NCBI RefSeq assembly: GCF_028681615.1
Contig: NZ_JAQUHV010000013.1
Span: forward strand, 1-64,000
Source: Sulfuricurvum sp.
GTDB lineage: Bacteria > Campylobacterota > Campylobacteria > Campylobacterales > Sulfurimonadaceae
Direction: 5' to 3'
DNA length: 64,000 bases
The notes beneath the pieces were generated by a model. It was given only the letters and a program-made list of their open reading frames with translations. It was not told where the DNA came from and did not search any database. Both the position numbers and the translations under genes were made by a program. Numbering within the stretch: the first letter of the stretch is position 1; every line of letters begins with the position of its first letter. Below, piece after piece: positions 17,652 through 26,262 of the stretch.

Positions 17652-18107
17652 TCATTCTCCCTGGGAGACAGCCAATATTGCTGCCTTAATGCGGTTATAG
17701 GTGCCGCATCGGCAGATATTACCGTCCATAGCATTGATAATCTCTTCTTCAGAGGGGTGTGGATTTGATTTCAATAGCCCAACTGCATTCATGATTTGCC
17801 CAGGTTGGCAGTAACCACATTGAATGACATCATTATCGATCCACGCCTCTTGAACTTTTTTAAGAAGTGGATCAGTCTGATTCTGGATAGTAGTGATTTC
17901 TGCATTCCCTATTGAACTTAGGGGTGTAACACAGCTTCGTATTGCAGACCCGTCCATTAATACTGTACATGTGCCACATTGTGCCACGCCACACCCAAAT
18001 TTTGTGCCTGTTAGGTTGAGATAGTCCCGAAGAATCCAAAGCAATGGAGTATCTGGATCGGCATCTACCGAGTATGTTCTATCGTCAATTTTGAGCTGTA
18101 TAGCCAT
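17652..18107 (-). CDS. iorA: [2Fe-2S] subunit of the molybdenum hydroxylase
   Basis: The 151-residue protein carries two iron-sulphur clusters that pass electrons from the molybdenum site. The plant-ferredoxin-type motif (CGVAQCGTC, near residues 39-47) and the second cluster motif (CGYCQPGQ near 98 and CRCGTY near 135) are all present. It has no signal peptide of its own, so it is presumably carried out with the Tat-tagged IorB. It is the first gene of the operon and ends 1 bp before iorB starts. Confidence 0.92.
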   Translation of the reverse strand: MAIQLKIDDRTYSVDADPDTPLLWILRDYLNLTGTKFGCGVAQCGTCTVLMDGSAIRSCVTPLSSIGNAEITTIQNQTDPLLKKVQEAWIDNDVIQCGYCQPGQIMNAVGLLKSNPHPSEEEIINAMDGNICRCGTYNRIKAAILAVSQGE

Positions 18108-18246
18108 CTCAGTCCTTTTAAGAATAATTGTATAAGTGAAATATACCCAAATTTATTAAATAAATAGGGGGTTTTTGAGCATGAGTGGATACCCAATCGA
18201 ATGTCAATATAATACAATTTTAGTTTAGCTACGTTACACTTTTGCT

Positions 18247-18453
18247 ATGAAATCTACAAAAGAACAACTCATAATTGATATTGAAAATCTCCTCAACCGA
18301 TATGAAGGTGTAAAGCCTACTCATATCGATCCGGCACTACTACAGTTTTTAGATCGAAATACTCTTCTTAGCATCATCGATTCTATCCTGCGTCAGCAAG
18401 AAAAAACAAATGAATCGAATATTGAATGGTTAGAGCAGTTCAAACAATATTGA
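18247..18453 (+). CDS. Small hypothetical protein (68 residues)
   Basis: A short soluble, highly helical protein (QFLDRNTLLSIIDSILRQQE in the middle) with no recognised family. A TATAAT-like box lies at 18208-18213 upstream, divergent from iorA. No strong ribosome site is visible. It precedes the response regulator gene by 146 bp on the same strand. Coding is plausible but not certain. Confidence 0.5.
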   Translation: MKSTKEQLIIDIENLLNRYEGVKPTHIDPALLQFLDRNTLLSIIDSILRQQEKTNESNIEWLEQFKQY

Positions 18454-18493
18454 TATAACACATACTTATCACAAAAACTGTTTGTACTAAAAT

Positions 18494-18561
18494 ATTACCG
18501 AAAGTTGTTTTTTTAAGGTAATGCTAAAAAATATGATCTATAATAACAACAATTATCCACA
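18494..18561 (+). promoter_or_regulatory. Inverted repeat and DnaA-box-like site before the response regulator
   Basis: ATTACC (18494-18499) and GGTAAT (18517-18522) form an inverted repeat, and TTATCCACA at 18553-18561 is a perfect match to the general DnaA box. Both lie upstream of the regulator starting at 18600. They are visible in sequence; any binding is inference, and single boxes occur by chance. Confidence 0.3.
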
Positions 18562-18599
18562 GTGATATTTTTTAACATTGAAAATAAAAAGGAGTCTCC

Positions 18600-19151
18600 A
18601 TGTCATCTAATGTCGATTTGATCCAACTTACTGAACAAACGAAAAAACTTACTGCAATGGTTGTTGAAGACGAAGTTGTAGCCAATGATCTTTTGAGCTC
18701 AACATTCAAAAACTTTTTTGCTGATGTAACTTCAGCTTACAATGGTGCCGAAGCATTACGTATGTACGAAAAAGTAAATCCGGATATCGTATTCGTTGAT
18801 ATCATTATGCCGGAAATCGACGGTATTGAGCTTGCTCGCCGTATCCGTTCAATCAACCCGTCGCAAATCATTATCGTTATTTCTGCAAGTAACGATATCC
18901 AAAAAATCTCTGAATCAATCGAAGTCGGAGTTAACAGCTTCATCCAAAAACCGATTGATACGAAAAAAATCCTTGAGATGCTTCAAAACATCACAAGTTT
19001 GGTATCAAAACGCAAAAAAATCGAAACGAAAACATTCTCTATCTCTTTACCGTTGGATGTTTATGAATTGGTTGACGATAACGCAAAAGCAGAGAGTATC
19101 TCTAAAAATGCCGTTATTATCCGCGCACTTCGCTCATTCTATAACGACTAA
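18600..19151 (+). CDS. Response regulator with ribbon-helix-helix-like C-terminus
   Basis: The 183-residue protein has a receiver domain (about 15-130) with the acidic pair in VVEDE, the phosphoacceptor in FVDIIMPEID and the conserved lysine in FIQKPID. The C-terminus (about 140-183) reads FSISLPLDVYELVDDNAK followed by SISKNAVIIRALRSF: one beta strand and two helices, the ribbon-helix-helix DNA-binding pattern. This pairing is uncommon; most regulators use winged-helix or NtrC-type outputs. AAAGGAG gives a strong ribosome site. No histidine kinase lies next to it. It likely binds DNA as a dimer. Confidence 0.8.
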   Translation: MSSNVDLIQLTEQTKKLTAMVVEDEVVANDLLSSTFKNFFADVTSAYNGAEALRMYEKVNPDIVFVDIIMPEIDGIELARRIRSINPSQIIIVISASNDIQKISESIEVGVNSFIQKPIDTKKILEMLQNITSLVSKRKKIETKTFSISLPLDVYELVDDNAKAESISKNAVIIRALRSFYND

Positions 19152-19159
19152 TCTCCCCT

Positions 19160-19179
19160 CTTCCCATCTTTGTGGGAAG
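19160..19179 (+). terminator. Candidate terminator hairpin after the response regulator
   Basis: CTTCCCA (19160-19166) pairs with TGGGAAG (19173-19179) around a 6-base loop, 9 bases after the regulator stop. A T-run follows about 15 bases later (19195-19202) rather than directly, so intrinsic termination is possible but not textbook. Confidence 0.45.
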
Positions 19180-19216
19180 ATTCTGAAAATTTAGCTTTTT
19201 TTCAGCATTATCTCCC

Positions 19217-19222
19217 TATAAT
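19217..19222 (+). promoter_or_regulatory. -10 box of the tRNA-Glu promoter
   Basis: A TATAAT hexamer lies about 30 bp before the tRNA 5' end, at a spacing that suits a short leader. No convincing -35 box is seen, which is normal in Campylobacterota. Confidence 0.5.
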
Positions 19223-19252
19223 TTCGGCTCAGGTTAAACCTGTCTCATTGTC

Positions 19253-19327
19253 GGCCCCATCATCTAATGGTTAGGATTCCAGATTTTCATTCTGGCCATA
19301 CGAGTTCGAATCTCGTTGGGGTCACCA
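19253..19327 (+). tRNA. tRNA-Glu (anticodon TTC)
   Basis: A 75-base cloverleaf including an encoded CCA end. The 7-bp acceptor stem (GGCCCCA with TGGGGTC) has one G-T pair. The D-arm contains TAATGGTTAGGA, the anticodon loop ATTTTCATT has TTC in the centre, and the T-arm has GAGTTCGAATCTC. It stands alone, with no other tRNA near. The GluRS2-type synthetase 5.4 kb away probably does not charge it (see gltX2). Confidence 0.95.
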
Positions 19328-19453
19328 TTTTTAAACTCTCTTTTCTTTTCCAACTACCTTTTAAATTTCTATAATAATCCTATTTTGATAGTCATACTGC
19401 ATTTTTTTGTAAAAAAATATCATAACTATGAAGTAAATGAAGCGAGTTGTGTG

Positions 19454-19474
19454 ACTCACCGATATACGGTGAGT
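19454..19474 (-). terminator. Hairpin downstream of oadB
   Basis: ACTCACCG (19454-19461) and CGGTGAGT (19467-19474) are perfect 8-bp inverted arms around ATATA, 11 bp beyond the oadB stop. It could end the nhaD-oad transcript; no strong U-run follows on either strand. The 19328-19450 stretch otherwise holds only AT-rich sequence. Confidence 0.4.
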
Positions 19475-19484
19475 GTGAGAAAAA

Positions 19485-20849
19485 TTATTTGAAGAGAGCG
19501 ATCATTACCCCTGCAGCAATCGCAGAACCGATAACACCGGCGACATTTGGTCCCATCGCATGCATTAACAGCATATTGGTAGGATCGTCTTTCGTCCCCT
19601 CTTTATGCGATACACGTGCAGCCATAGGTACTGCTGATACACCTGCGGACCCGATAAGCGGGTTGATTTTTTCATCACTAAACATATTCATAACTTTAGC
19701 CATGAGAACTCCAGCCGCAGTCCCTACAGAGAATGCAACCAGTCCTAATACCAATATCGCCAACGTATCAATGACTAGAAATTGATCGGATGCAAGTTTA
19801 GAGCCGACACCGAGCCCCAAAAAGATCGTTACGATATTAATCAACGCATGTTGCATCGTATCACTCAAACGATCGACTACACCCGATTCTTTAAAATAAT
19901 TGCCTAATGCAAAGGCACCGACCAAAGGAGCTGCATCCGGAAGCAACAGAATAATCATTGAAAAAACCAGTAGAGGAAATAGAAGTTTTTCCAAACGACT
20001 GACATGACGCAGTGTTCGCATACGGATTTTGCGTTCTTCCGGCGTGGTCAACGCTCTCATAATCGGAGGCTGGATAATCGGTACCAAGGCCATATAAGAA
20101 TATGAAGCAACCGCAATCGCACCTAAAAGTTCCGGTGCCAAAGACGTAGCAATAAAAATCGATGTCGGACCGTCCGCCCCGCCTATGATACTGATTGCCG
20201 CGGATTGCTGTAACGTAAAATCAAACCACGGTGTAAACTGACTCAGTGCATAGGCACCGACCAAGGTTCCGAAAATTCCAAATTGTGCCGCTCCACCCAA
20301 AAGTGCAGTTCTCGGGTTAGCAAGCAGCGGTCCGAAATCGGTCATCGCTCCGACACCCATAAAGATAAGTAGAGGAAAAAGCTCATTCGCAATCCCCATA
20401 TTATAAATTATCCCCAAGAGCCCATGAGGCCCGGCAATATTTGCGATAGGAACATTTGCCAATAATCCGCCGAATGCAATAGGAAGAAGTAATAACGGTT
20501 CAAACCCTTTTGCAATTGCCAAATAAAAGAGGAGAAATGTTACACCGAACATAATGACACGTCCCCAAGTCTGGTGAAAGGCGGACATCGGTTTTCCCTG
20601 AGAGGTTACGACCCCTTCTTTAGGATGGATCAACGCATTAATACCTGTGGTATGATAAAAATTGATCATCATATCTTTAAAGTCCATCGGTTGATATGTT
20701 TCTTCGCGATAGGTTGACTTATGCGGTGCTTCGGCAGAAACAGTTGTATCTGTTGTTATTTGTACAGCGGTATCAGCGGATGTATCTGAGGCCATACTTG
20801 ACAAAGAGATTGTGAACATCAATAGAAGAGAAAAGAGAACTTTTTTCAT
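19485..20849 (-). CDS. oadB: Sodium-pumping decarboxylase beta subunit
   Basis: OadB is the membrane carboxybiotin decarboxylase that couples decarboxylation to Na+ export. The 454-residue protein carries about ten membrane segments and the conserved [12 protein letters not shown] near residue 218 plus [13 protein letters not shown] near 322. A signal-like hydrophobic start followed by a polar, Thr/Ser-rich stretch of about 60 residues comes before the usual N-terminus. The start abuts oadG. No alpha (carboxyltransferase/biotin) subunit is present in the window, so it must be encoded elsewhere. Confidence 0.92.
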   Translation of the reverse strand: MKKVLFSLLLMFTISLSSMASDTSADTAVQITTDTTVSAEAPHKSTYREETYQPMDFKDMMINFYHTTGINALIHPKEGVVTSQGKPMSAFHQTWGRVIMFGVTFLLFYLAIAKGFEPLLLLPIAFGGLLANVPIANIAGPHGLLGIIYNMGIANELFPLLIFMGVGAMTDFGPLLANPRTALLGGAAQFGIFGTLVGAYALSQFTPWFDFTLQQSAAISIIGGADGPTSIFIATSLAPELLGAIAVASYSYMALVPIIQPPIMRALTTPEERKIRMRTLRHVSRLEKLLFPLLVFSMIILLLPDAAPLVGAFALGNYFKESGVVDRLSDTMQHALINIVTIFLGLGVGSKLASDQFLVIDTLAILVLGLVAFSVGTAAGVLMAKVMNMFSDEKINPLIGSAGVSAVPMAARVSHKEGTKDDPTNMLLMHAMGPNVAGVIGSAIAAGVMIALFK

Positions 20850-21100
20850 TAAATTTTCCCTTCTTGTTCTAACGCATGATGATGTTGCAGCGCAGCTAAA
20901 ATAGCGGCAATTTTTGCATTTTCATTTATTTTCTGAGTAGGTGCAATCGATTGTGATGCCGACGCAGGGGTTTTTGAAGCCTCCGGAAAATAACGGAGAA
21001 TAAGCTTAGACATAATTTTTGTCATATACACCATAGTTGTTAAGAATAGGAAAACGGTTCCCATTCCTAAAAACATTATTTTTATGCTTTCAAAAAACAT
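20849..21100 (-). CDS. oadG: Sodium-pumping decarboxylase gamma subunit
   Basis: OadG is a small single-span membrane protein that anchors the decarboxylase complex. The 83 residues contain one strong membrane helix (about 8-27, [18 protein letters not shown]) with the typical G-M-G-x-V-F pattern, followed by a polar Pro/Ser/Ala-rich segment and a helical tail ([15 protein letters not shown]) with histidines as in family members that bind Zn2+. It is directly upstream of oadB, sharing one base. Confidence 0.82.
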   Translation of the reverse strand: MFFESIKIMFLGMGTVFLFLTTMVYMTKIMSKLILRYFPEASKTPASASQSIAPTQKINENAKIAAILAALQHHHALEQEGKI

Positions 21101-21172
21101 ACTAATCCTTTTTATGTGATTTTATATTGTTTACCCTGTTTTACTCCCTTATAAACTGAAAGACCTCTATTC

Positions 21173-22501
21173 TTAATACCATCCCAAATAAATAAATTGG
21201 AAATACCACACCGCAAGAGAAGCAATATATCCGACAAGTACCGTCCATGCCAATTTTAAATGCGATGAAAAAGTATAAATACCATGCATTTTCCCCATCA
21301 CCCCTACTCCGGCAGCGCTTCCGAAACTAATCAATGATCCGCCGATACCGGCGGTCATAGTCACTAACATCCATTGAGCAAGATTAATATCCGGGTTTGC
21401 TTTTAAAACTGCTGACATAACAGGAACATTATCAACAATAGCGGAAAGGAATCCGACACCGATGTTCACGATCGTCGGGTCAAACATTTCAAATAATTGT
21501 GCCGCATACGCCAAGAAACCGGTAAAATGAAGAGCTCCTACCGCTGCAAGGATACCGAAGAAAAAGAGAAGCGTATTATTCTCGATTTTACTCATTGCGT
21601 CATAGATACTGACATCGATTTTATGCTTTTTCTTGAGAAAGAACATATACAGCTGTAAGATTGCCAGCCCGAATAACATTCCCCACATCGGCGGAAGCTG
21701 AATGACCTGTTTGCCGATAACAGCCAAGGCAATTGTCAAAGCACCAAAAGCAATAATAACTCTTCCCCCTTTGAGAATTTCGATCTTTGATGCCGCTTCC
21801 GGATCCCCGTCGTTATTAGGATCAAAATCAGGAACATAGCGGACAAGTAAAGCTGCCGTAATCAACCATCCGATAAATGCTGCCGGAAAAAGATAAAGAA
21901 AATCAATGAATGAACCTTTTTCTGCCGCCCATACCATCAATGTAGTAATGTCACCAAACGGGCTCCACGCACCACCAGCGTTGGCAGCAACGACAACGTT
22001 GATCGCACTCGGAACCAAAAAATCTTTGGTTTTATTATCGATTGTCAGCAATACTGTAGAAAGAATTAATGCCGTAGTAAGGTTATCCGCAACAGGTGAG
22101 ATAAAAAATGCCAAGGCCCCGGTAATCCAAAAAAGTTCACGGTAACTGTACCCTTTTGTAATCAGCTTTGCACGTAAAGCATTGAAAACTCCACGCTCTA
22201 TCAAAGCCTCAATATAAGTCATAGCAACAAACAAGAAAAAGAAAATTTCAGCAATTTCCAAAATCATATGATCAACTTCATGTTCAAACGGAGTCATATC
22301 AGCTCCGACGCTCACATAATAAATCCCGATTAAAACGAACATCAGTGTTCCGATAAATAATGCAGGCTTTGCTTTGTCGATATGATATTTCTCTTCAGCA
22401 GCAATAAAATAGTATCCCACTATAAAAATAGCTAAGAGAAACCATCCAAACGGATGGTTTGCTAGGTTAATCACACCTGTTTCTGCACCTGGTATAGTCA
22501 T
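21173..22501 (-). CDS. nhaD: NhaD-type sodium/proton antiporter
   Basis: NhaD exchanges Na+ for H+ across the inner membrane. The 442-residue protein has about twelve membrane segments and the conserved parts of the family: FISPVADNLTTALILSTV near residue 135, NAGGAWSPFGDITTLM near 175 and the DNVPVMSAVLKANPD region near 355. TCCCTTTTG upstream on the minus strand gives AAGGGA as ribosome site. It lies upstream of oadGB with 72 bp between, so one transcript is possible, and both proteins act on the sodium gradient. Confidence 0.92.
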   Translation of the reverse strand: MTIPGAETGVINLANHPFGWFLLAIFIVGYYFIAAEEKYHIDKAKPALFIGTLMFVLIGIYYVSVGADMTPFEHEVDHMILEIAEIFFFLFVAMTYIEALIERGVFNALRAKLITKGYSYRELFWITGALAFFISPVADNLTTALILSTVLLTIDNKTKDFLVPSAINVVVAANAGGAWSPFGDITTLMVWAAEKGSFIDFLYLFPAAFIGWLITAALLVRYVPDFDPNNDGDPEAASKIEILKGGRVIIAFGALTIALAVIGKQVIQLPPMWGMLFGLAILQLYMFFLKKKHKIDVSIYDAMSKIENNTLLFFFGILAAVGALHFTGFLAYAAQLFEMFDPTIVNIGVGFLSAIVDNVPVMSAVLKANPDINLAQWMLVTMTAGIGGSLISFGSAAGVGVMGKMHGIYTFSSHLKLAWTVLVGYIASLAVWYFQFIYLGWY

Positions 22502-22523
22502 AATTGATTCCCTTTTGTGTCCA

Positions 22524-22553
22524 TAATGAGATTAATACAGCTGTATCTCATTA
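22524..22553. promoter_or_regulatory. Compound inverted repeat between nhaD and ktrB
   Basis: A perfect 12-bp palindrome ATACAGCTGTAT (22535-22546) lies inside longer arms TAATGAG (22524-22530) and CTCATTA (22547-22553). It sits 23 bp upstream of the nhaD start in the divergent control region. It may be an operator or a 5' UTR hairpin; ATTTTTT follows on the plus strand. Confidence 0.45.
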
Positions 22554-22648
22554 ATTTTTTGCCCCCAAGTGTATCGTAAAAGTAACCCTTAAGCAACTCA
22601 GGCGTAGCATTTCGCAATTAAAATCATATATTTTATTAAGGATTACCT

Positions 22649-23977
22649 ACGCATACTCGTGAAATCAAATTAATTTTATTTAGCTTTATCGCATTGATTC
22701 TGATCGGAGCCCTATTACTCTCGCTTCCTTTCGCACACAATGGCGAGTTGAGGTTTATGGATGCCTTATTTACCTCCACGTCTGCAGTTTGTGTAACCGG
22801 GCTTATCGTTAAGGATACTCCTGTAGATTTCACTTCATTCGGACATTTGGTCATTCTTCTTTTAATACAGATTGGTGGTTTAGGTTATATGACTGCTGTT
22901 ACTTTTATGGCTGTCATGCGTCGGCAAAAGATCGGTCATCGTGACCGTTTGATATTACAGGAATCGCTTAATTACCCTGGTATGGATGGATTGGTACGAT
23001 TTTTAAAAATTGTATTTTCCACGATTTTCACTATCGAACTCATCGGTATGGTCGTCTTGACACTGCGATTTTGGGTTGATATGCCATTGGACCGTGCAGC
23101 CTGGTTCGGAATATTTCATGCGGTTTCAGCTTTTAATAATGCCGGTTTTTCTCTCTTCAGCGATAATATGATGAGTTATCGAGATGATTTTGTTATCAAC
23201 ATTACCATACCTGTTTTAATTATCCTCGGCGGTCTAGGATATTTGGTCCTTCTTGAACTCTATCATTATCATCGAGGTCGTGTACTAAGACTTTCAACGC
23301 ACACAAAACTCGTTTTAATCATGACTTTGATATTGATCATTCTAGGTATGGCTATACTCCTCTCTTTGGAATGGAATAATCCTAATTCGTTTGGGAATAT
23401 GAGTACTTACCAAAAAATTTTAGCCGCATGGTTTGCTTCAGTAAACTATCGGACAGCCGGTTTTAATACCATTGATTTTTCCACACTGACCGACTCTAAT
23501 CTTTTCTTCGGTACGTTTTTTATGATGACCGGAGGTAGCCCCGGGGGAACTGCAGGCGGTATCAAAACGACTGCTGTGGCACTGGCACTTATCGGTGTTT
23601 GGTATACGATGCGCGGTGATACACGCGTTCATATATATCGACGTTCAATTTCACCGTATCAAATCAACAAAGCGTATGCCATTATTTTTGTTGCATCCAT
23701 CTATGTCGTCGTTTCGACTATCATCTTAAGTGAAGTTGAGCGTCTGCCATTTTTACGAATTTTATTTGAAACAACTTCCGCATTCGGTACGGTTGGTGTA
23801 TCGACAGGTAATGGCGGTGTACTAAGTTATAGTGCCCTGTTTAGCGATTGGGGGAAACTCAATATCATTATTTTGATGCTTATGGGGCGGGTTGGAGTAT
23901 TTGCTTTTACTATTGTAATCGTCGGAAAAGCAGCGGAAAGCCGCATTAAATATGCAGAAGGAAAGGTAATTATTTAA
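22649..23977 (+). CDS. ktrB: Potassium transporter membrane subunit (KtrB/TrkH-type), non-standard start
   Basis: KtrB/TrkH forms the K+ channel-like pore. The protein has four pore-like repeats, seen as TSTSAVCVTGL near residue 45, HAVSAFNNAGFSLF, VNYRTAGFN and TTSAFGTVGVSTGNGG. The frame is open only from 22640, and no ATG, GTG or TTG occurs before TTG 22694, which would cut into the first membrane helix. ACG at 22649 lies 6 bases after AAGGA and gives THTREIKLILFSF, as expected for the family start, so either ACG initiates or ATG was mutated or misread. It is followed by ktrA 1 bp later. Confidence 0.85.
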   Translation, partial: THTREIKLILFSFIALILIGALLLSLPFAHNGELRFMDALFTSTSAVCVTGLIVKDTPVDFTSFGHLVILLLIQIGGLGYMTAVTFMAVMRRQKIGHRDRLILQESLNYPGMDGLVRFLKIVFSTIFTIELIGMVVLTLRFWVDMPLDRAAWFGIFHAVSAFNNAGFSLFSDNMMSYRDDFVINITIPVLIILGGLGYLVLLELYHYHRGRVLRLSTHTKLVLIMTLILIILGMAILLSLEWNNPNSFGNMSTYQKILAAWFASVNYRTAGFNTIDFSTLTDSNLFFGTFFMMTGGSPGGTAGGIKTTAVALALIGVWYTMRGDTRVHIYRRSISPYQINKAYAIIFVASIYVVVSTIILSEVERLPFLRILFETTSAFGTVGVSTGNGGVLSYSALFSDWGKLNIIILMLMGRVGVFAFTIVIVGKAAESRIKYAEGKVII

Positions 23978-23978
23978 C

Positions 23979-24629
23979 ATGAATACATATGCCGTATTAG
24001 GTTTGGGGAAATTTGGATTTCATGTTGCAAAAGGATTGGCTCAGCAAGGTGTCAATGTCATAGCAGCTGATTTAGATGAGGAACAGGTACGCGATATTAA
24101 TGAATTTGTTCAAGACGCTATCATTCTCGATTCAACCGACATGCGAGCATTACGCGAAGCAGGAATCGGGAATGTCGATGTTGCCGTAGTAAGTATTGGT
24201 GAAAATATCGAGGCAAGTATCCTTACTGTTATGGCACTTAAAGAGCTCGGCGTAGAGACGGTTATTGCCAAAGCGATTACAACCGTACACGGTCAAATTC
24301 TCTCCAAGCTCGGTGCGGCTAAAGTTATCTATCCGGAAATGGAATCCGCTAAAAAGATTGTCAAAAAAATGGTTGCAAATATGCATTATGAGACCATTGA
24401 TCTTTCCATCACGATGAAAATTGCTAAACTGACCGTTCCGTCATTTTGGGTTGGTATCTCAATCCTCTCTCCGATTTTTGAAAATGAATTTGAAGTAAAA
24501 CCGATCGCCTATAAACACCAGGGTGTATGGTACACCTCGTTTGAAAATGACGATATATTGGAAAAGGGTGATATACTCCTCGTTTTAGGCAATAGTTCGC
24601 ACATCGAAGCTCTCAGCAAAAAGGTATGA
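23979..24629 (+). CDS. ktrA: Potassium transporter regulatory subunit
   Basis: KtrA/TrkA RCK proteins bind nucleotides and gate the KtrB pore from the cytoplasmic side. The 216-residue protein starts with a Rossmann motif VLGLGKFGFHVAKGL (residues 5-19), then D31-type acidic end of strand 2 (AADLDEE) and an RCK-C domain from about residue 140. One base separates it from ktrB. K+ uptake would complement the Na+ exporter encoded divergently. Confidence 0.92.
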   Translation: MNTYAVLGLGKFGFHVAKGLAQQGVNVIAADLDEEQVRDINEFVQDAIILDSTDMRALREAGIGNVDVAVVSIGENIEASILTVMALKELGVETVIAKAITTVHGQILSKLGAAKVIYPEMESAKKIVKKMVANMHYETIDLSITMKIAKLTVPSFWVGISILSPIFENEFEVKPIAYKHQGVWYTSFENDDILEKGDILLVLGNSSHIEALSKKV

Positions 24630-24679
24630 GTTAGCCTCTTTCTGCTAAAATACGAAAAATATTTTAGGAAAGAATACTT

Positions 24680-25978
24680 ATGCTCCGTTTTGCTCCAAGC
24701 CCGACGGGAGATATGCATATCGGCAATCTCCGCGTCGCACTATTTAATTATATATCAGCCGTCCAACGTGAGGAGCCGCTTCTTATTCGTATCGAAGATA
24801 CTGATAAAGAGCGTAATATCCCCGGTAAAGAAAAAGAAATTTTTGAGATATTAGCCCTTTTTGGGATAGAGTACCAAGAACAACAACTTCAAAGCAATAA
24901 TTTGCGTTTTCACCGAGCAATGGCTTTGCAACTGCTCCAAGATAAAAAAGCATTTAACTGTTTTTGTACACCTGAAACTTTGGATGCAAAACGAGAAGCA
25001 TCTAAAGAGGGCAAAATTGCATACCGTTATGACGGCACTTGTGAAAATCTTCCGGCTGAAGAGGTGATCGACAACCCTCTGCCCTTTACAATCCGTTTGA
25101 AAAAACCGGAACATTCTATTACCGTTACCGATTTGATTAAAGGGGAAAGTACTTTTGCTCCGGATGATATCGACAGCTTTATTTTGATGCGTGCGGACAA
25201 ATACCCAACCTACAATTTTGCCTGTGCCGTCGATGATATGCTCGCTGATGTTTCTCTCATTATCCGTGGTGAAGATCATCTCAGCAATACTCCAAAACAG
25301 ATTGCTATTCATGAAGCGCTCGGATATACCAAAAAAGTGGAATACGCCCATTTGCCTATTATTCTCGGTAATGAGGGTAAAAAGATGTCGAAACGCGATG
25401 ATGCATCCAGTGTGAAATGGCTTCTTGAAGAGGGATATCTGCCGGAAGCGATCAGCAACTATCTCATTTTAATGGGTAATAAAACTCCGCTTGAAATTTT
25501 TAGTGTTAAAGAAGCGATCAAATGGTTTGATCTTAAAACGATATCCAAAGCCCCTGCCCGTTTTGATATCGACAAACTCAAATTTATCAACCGTGAACAT
25601 CTCAAGGGGCTGGATCCTAAAGAACTTTCACGTTATGTCGGATTTGCCGATGAAGAGATCGGAAATCTTGCCAAGCTCTTTTTGGAAGAGGCAAGTACTC
25701 TCAAAGAGCTTCGTGCAAAAATCGGTGCAATTTTTTCCCCTAAGAATGTACCTGAAGAATATCAAGAGGGCTTTGAACTATTACGTGATTTAACACAAAA
25801 AGCTCCCCATTTCGATGATTATGATTCCTATAAAGCTTATTTGATGGAACATAGCGGATTGAAAGGGAAAAATCTCTTTAAACCGCTTCGCCTTTTACTC
25901 AGTGGTGCTGAACATGGTCCTGAAATGGGTGATTTATACACGCATATCAAAAACTATCTCAAAGAGGTAGTCAAATGA
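24680..25978 (+). CDS. gltX2: Glutamyl-tRNA synthetase, GluRS2 type
   Basis: Class I synthetase of 432 residues. It has the HIGH-like motif (GDMHIGNLR near residue 10) and KMSKRDD near residue 234. The N-terminus [18 protein letters not shown] and the [11 protein letters not shown] stretch match, from memory, the second Helicobacter GluRS (GltX2), which misacylates tRNA-Gln with glutamate for later conversion by GatCAB. A canonical GluRS1 would then be elsewhere. It is followed by yggT with an ATGA overlap. The synthetase class is certain, the paralog assignment is inferred. Confidence 0.9.
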   Translation: MLRFAPSPTGDMHIGNLRVALFNYISAVQREEPLLIRIEDTDKERNIPGKEKEIFEILALFGIEYQEQQLQSNNLRFHRAMALQLLQDKKAFNCFCTPETLDAKREASKEGKIAYRYDGTCENLPAEEVIDNPLPFTIRLKKPEHSITVTDLIKGESTFAPDDIDSFILMRADKYPTYNFACAVDDMLADVSLIIRGEDHLSNTPKQIAIHEALGYTKKVEYAHLPIILGNEGKKMSKRDDASSVKWLLEEGYLPEAISNYLILMGNKTPLEIFSVKEAIKWFDLKTISKAPARFDIDKLKFINREHLKGLDPKELSRYVGFADEEIGNLAKLFLEEASTLKELRAKIGAIFSPKNVPEEYQEGFELLRDLTQKAPHFDDYDSYKAYLMEHSGLKGKNLFKPLRLLLSGAEHGPEMGDLYTHIKNYLKEVVK

Positions 25979-26262
25979 TGGCAGGAATTGTTTCCGGAGT
26001 GGGAGGAATCGTCCATTCCCTCATTACCGTCTATATCTGGGTTTTGATTATCGGAGCCCTCCTCTCATGGGTACGCCCTGATCCGTATAATCCGATCGTT
26101 CAAATTATTTACCGATTAACAGAACCTGCATATCGGCTCATTCGCCGTGTAATGCCGACAGTGTTTAACGGTTTAGACCTTGCACCACTAATCTTGGTTA
26201 TTTTACTCCAAGTTTTAGATGTCTTATTGGTCAACATTATCAATGCTTTAGTATTATCGTAA
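25975..26262 (+). CDS. YggT-family membrane protein
   Basis: A 95-residue protein with two membrane helices (about 14-30 and 65-92) separated by the family signature [21 protein letters not shown] near the first helix. YggT proteins are linked to cell division and osmotic tolerance in several bacteria, but their mechanism is unclear. It overlaps gltX2 by 4 bp and its stop overlaps the lytic transglycosylase start. Confidence 0.85.
   Translation: MMAGIVSGVGGIVHSLITVYIWVLIIGALLSWVRPDPYNPIVQIIYRLTEPAYRLIRRVMPTVFNGLDLAPLILVILLQVLDVLLVNIINALVLS

Noticed and set aside
15521-17734. Longer IorB from 17734
   Set aside because: It would overlap iorA by 83 bases; the Tat signal and ribosome site point to 17650.
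18553-18561. Replication origin at the DnaA-box match
   Set aside because: Only one perfect box, no cluster and no dnaA or origin genes near.
22694-23977. KtrB start at TTG 22694
   Set aside because: It would remove the N-terminal residues and half of the first membrane helix, and no ribosome site precedes it.
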